Of a stretch of DNA of 64,000 nt, positions 62,301 to 64,000 are shown piece after piece. The stretch comes from Mytilus trossulus. Taxonomy: Eukaryota; Mollusca; Bivalvia; Mytilida; Mytilidae. The DNA lies in the NCBI RefSeq assembly GCF_036588685.1, contig NC_086375.1, forward strand, positions 52,708,955 through 52,772,954, given 5' to 3'. The notes below the pieces were generated by a model. That model was not told where the DNA came from. It ran no database searches and worked only from the letters and a program-made list of their open reading frames with translations. Position 1 is the stretch's first letter. Every line of letters starts with the position of its first letter. A program made the position numbers and the translations under genes.

Positions 62301-63657
62301 TATAATATCAATTAAATGTGGTATTTGTGAACAACGTGATATAGTAAGACAAGTACTTCTTTGCAACTCTAACATATGCATACCTTTTGTAAAACAAACC
62401 AATAACTTCTTTATGTTGTGTTTCATAAGATTTTGGTATGCATGATATTTTGAATTGAAATTAAAAAAAACCCGGACAAAACAACTTCAACAAAAAGAAA
62501 AAGGCTAAAAAATGAAGAAAAAAACAATCAATAACCATCGCACAAGAAACCAATAACTGAGCAACTTTTCCAACTATGTGAATACATAACGGACTTCCGG
62601 AAATCAAAAAGATCCAGTGTAGCATGGATAAAAGGCCTTTCTTTTCATTACAATTTTCTACATAAGGAAATAAATGCCAGTACCAAAACAGGAATATGAC
62701 AGATGTTTTCAATTGTTTCATGTTTGCTGAAGAATTTTTCATATTCAATTTTCCTTTGACTTCGGTATTTTTGCTATTTCACTTTTTAGCCCTTGTTGTT
62801 GTTTATGGCTATGCCATATATGTTCTATAACGGTTAATTTGATTAGGAAGAACATAATTCATCTTTTTACCACTTCAAACTCTTTGTGCAATAACTTCCT
62901 TGAAAGCAACAATCATCCATCAAGGATTTCCTGATAGGAAACATCAGGGATGAAATATTATGTGAAAGCAAGAAATATATATATACATTGTATATATAAA
63001 AAAAAACATATAAAAACATATATTTCTATATATTCAAAACATTTTTAAATGGTACGAGGCATGATTAACCTGTAAAAAAGGACAAGGTCCGCATTATTTT
63101 CGAGATTCTTTTTGTTTATCAGATATATACAAATTTGTGGGAAATCTAATTATAGTATCCACCGACAGCGTGAACGCGCAAGTGCAACTATTTGAAAAAA
63201 ATATACAATTTTGGTTTTACTGTTTCAAAATTGATTTTGATTATGATTTTTCCCCTTTAAATGATGTTTTACCCTAACATTTTTTTGCTTAATAAAATTA
63301 TGATTATGGAAAAGATGTATACTACTGTTGCCTTTATTTACGGTTAGGATGGATTTCGTCCTCTTTAAATGTATCCAAAAACCTTGGTGACAAAGAACCC
63401 TATAACACTTATATTAAATCCTTTATGAACTGATTCTAACACAACATAGAGACAAAAATACGTGCTTTACTTACTTGCTTCTTTGAGTTGGACAGTAAAC
63501 GTTTTATCTCCATACGCCGAAGATACATAACAGGTAAAATTCTGTTTGAAATCTGTCTGTTCAATAGTTTTTATCACAAAAGTAGATACTTCAATGGTAT
63601 GCTTTGACCTTACAAATACATTCAGATCAAGTAGACTCAAATTAAAATACAATATGA
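59328..63657 (-). CDS. Ig/TM/TIR receptor, IL-1 receptor-like, C-terminal part
   Basis: Minus-strand exons: 63657-63475, 62218-62051, 60960-60832, 59770-59328 (stop 59330-59328); phases agree, giving 307 codons plus stop. Exon 1 is the end of an immunoglobulin-like domain ('FTCYVSSAYGDKTFTVQL', with the second Ig cysteine). Exon 2 has a transmembrane segment ('IVAPCVVILTLVFVFTAVFY') and a short basic juxtamembrane region. Exon 3 begins a TIR domain: 'SYHVFILHEDED' is box 1 and 'DGYNVKISGSITGG' is near box 2. Exon 4 completes it with 'SLVIIYPSEY' and 'ENFFCKLKLRMPRK', the place of box 3 (FF where FW is usual), then a tail of about 45 residues. IL-1R-type TIR receptors signal in innate immunity via MyD88-type adaptors. 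The 5' part, with more Ig domains and the signal peptide, is outside the window. A SIGIRR-like or mollusc-specific Ig-TIR receptor is possible. Confidence 0.8.
59905..60165. repeat. Dispersed repeat ('aaacgcatcaaatata' family)
   Basis: Contains 'aggaaaacgcatcaaatata', 'gaactacgacacaacagaaa' and 'tttttatggcaatgttaaat'. I recognise it as a frequent mussel repeat. It lies in the TIR receptor intron between exons 60960-60832 and 59770-59328. Confidence 0.65.
60178..60345 (+). repeat. Foldback-arm-related direct repeat, copy 1
   Basis: 'agtctatgggcgttag' and 'aaaagcgacattcta' are followed by 'cactacaaatgttcaaaagt', which matches the end of the foldback element at 3204. A second copy lies at 61436-61640. 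Confidence 0.75.
61436..61790 (+). repeat. Foldback-arm-related direct repeat, copy 2
   Basis: 'agtctatgggcgttagtaac' and 'aaaagcgacactctatcatt' parallel copy 1. It then continues with the 'ctcgacattctcaaaaagta' series and 'tctgagcattttgaattgtg', in the order seen in the inverted right arm of the foldback element (4615-4910). Confidence 0.75.
61790..61860 (+). repeat. Dispersed repeat family C2 fragment
   Basis: 'ttttggtctcttttgtagag' and 'tcatttgcaatcataccaca' match the end of the 15310-15665 copy. Confidence 0.7.
62650..62805 (+). repeat. Dispersed repeat family F, copy 3
   Basis: 'gaaataaatgccagtacc', 'acaggaatatgacagatgt' and 'tcggtatttttgctatttca' parallel the copies at 54265 and 28615. 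Confidence 0.55.
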
Positions 63658-63717
63658 CTAAAATGTTATACAGAAGATTTACATATGCTAGTAGTTTTGT
63701 AAAATTTGCTACTATTC

Positions 63718-63740
63718 TTTTTTTTTTTTTTTTTTTTTTT
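63718..63740. repeat. Poly-T tract
   Basis: A run of about 23 T, just upstream (in the minus-strand sense) of the Ig exon at 63657-63475. The minus-strand A-run is not part of the acceptor. Confidence 0.85.
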
Positions 63741-64000
63741 TATCTTAAACATATCATGTGTTGTGGAAGTTTGTTTCCAACTGCAATGTTTTGATAACAA
63801 GTGCATTTTTTACACTATATTTTTTACGGTTAGACTGTTATTTGTTATTTTTAAGAAAAAAAAATTGAAATGTGTCCTTTAACTTTGTAAACACTCTTAA
63901 TTAAGGTTCTAATTTTATTTGCAAATCTCCTTTATATCTTTATTTAGTTTTCAGTAGAAATTGAAAAGGAAGGGGGAAGAATTGAAGCCTAATTATATTT

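Noticed and set aside
62461..62748. Minus-strand 95-codon open frame in the TIR receptor intron
   Set aside because: It overlaps a family F repeat, has the wrong splice context and breaks the Ig-to-TM join.

Overview
This is eukaryotic nuclear DNA. It is AT-rich, its genes are split into many short exons by GT-AG introns, and the introns and intergenic DNA are full of interspersed repeats. Several repeat families look to me like ones common in marine mussels (Mytilidae): the 'tctcattggcaatcatacc' tail, the 'acgccagacgcgcgtttcgtc' fragment, the 'aaacgcatcaaatata' block and the 'ggtcgtatat' element. I therefore infer a Mytilus-like bivalve. This rests on recognition, not on a search. The window is a gene-poor chromosomal segment, not an operon or phage region.

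Layout. Positions 1-19240 (+) hold the C-terminal part of a TIMELESS-family gene. I joined 16 coding exons (1413-17627) that keep one open frame of 710 codons. Its introns carry a higher-order minisatellite, a perfect 38-bp hairpin, a 26-bp array next to a splice acceptor, a large foldback element, a hAT-like transposon with a target duplication, MITEs, and a cluster of degenerate copies of one splice acceptor. Positions 19241-34012 are intergenic: a duplicated 0.9-kb block, a tRNA-derived SINE, a decayed Ty3/gypsy pol, and an internally deleted BEL/Pao element with LTRs.

Positions 34013-47615 (-) hold a complete TTC14-like gene: 14 coding exons, 1520 codons plus stop, with an S1-type region, TPR-like region and a very long arginine/serine-rich tail that includes seven 21-residue repeats. 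At least one untranslated 5' exon must lie upstream. Positions 48150-49810 (-) contain exon-like blocks with stops, probably a decayed gene. Positions 55363-56466 (+) hold an intronless class A GPCR with opsin-like features but no retinal-binding lysine. Three tandem 61-bp repeats, each with a tiny upstream ORF, abut its start codon. Positions 59328-63657 (-) hold the 3' part of an Ig/TM/TIR receptor resembling the IL-1 receptor family; its 5' end is outside the window.

The genes are unrelated in pathway (clock or replication-fork protein, RNA-associated protein, sensory-type receptor, innate immune receptor). What unites the window is dense transposon insertion and repeated duplication of splice-site sequence within introns. 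All exon joins are my own reading of splice signals and frame continuity; no transcript data were available.
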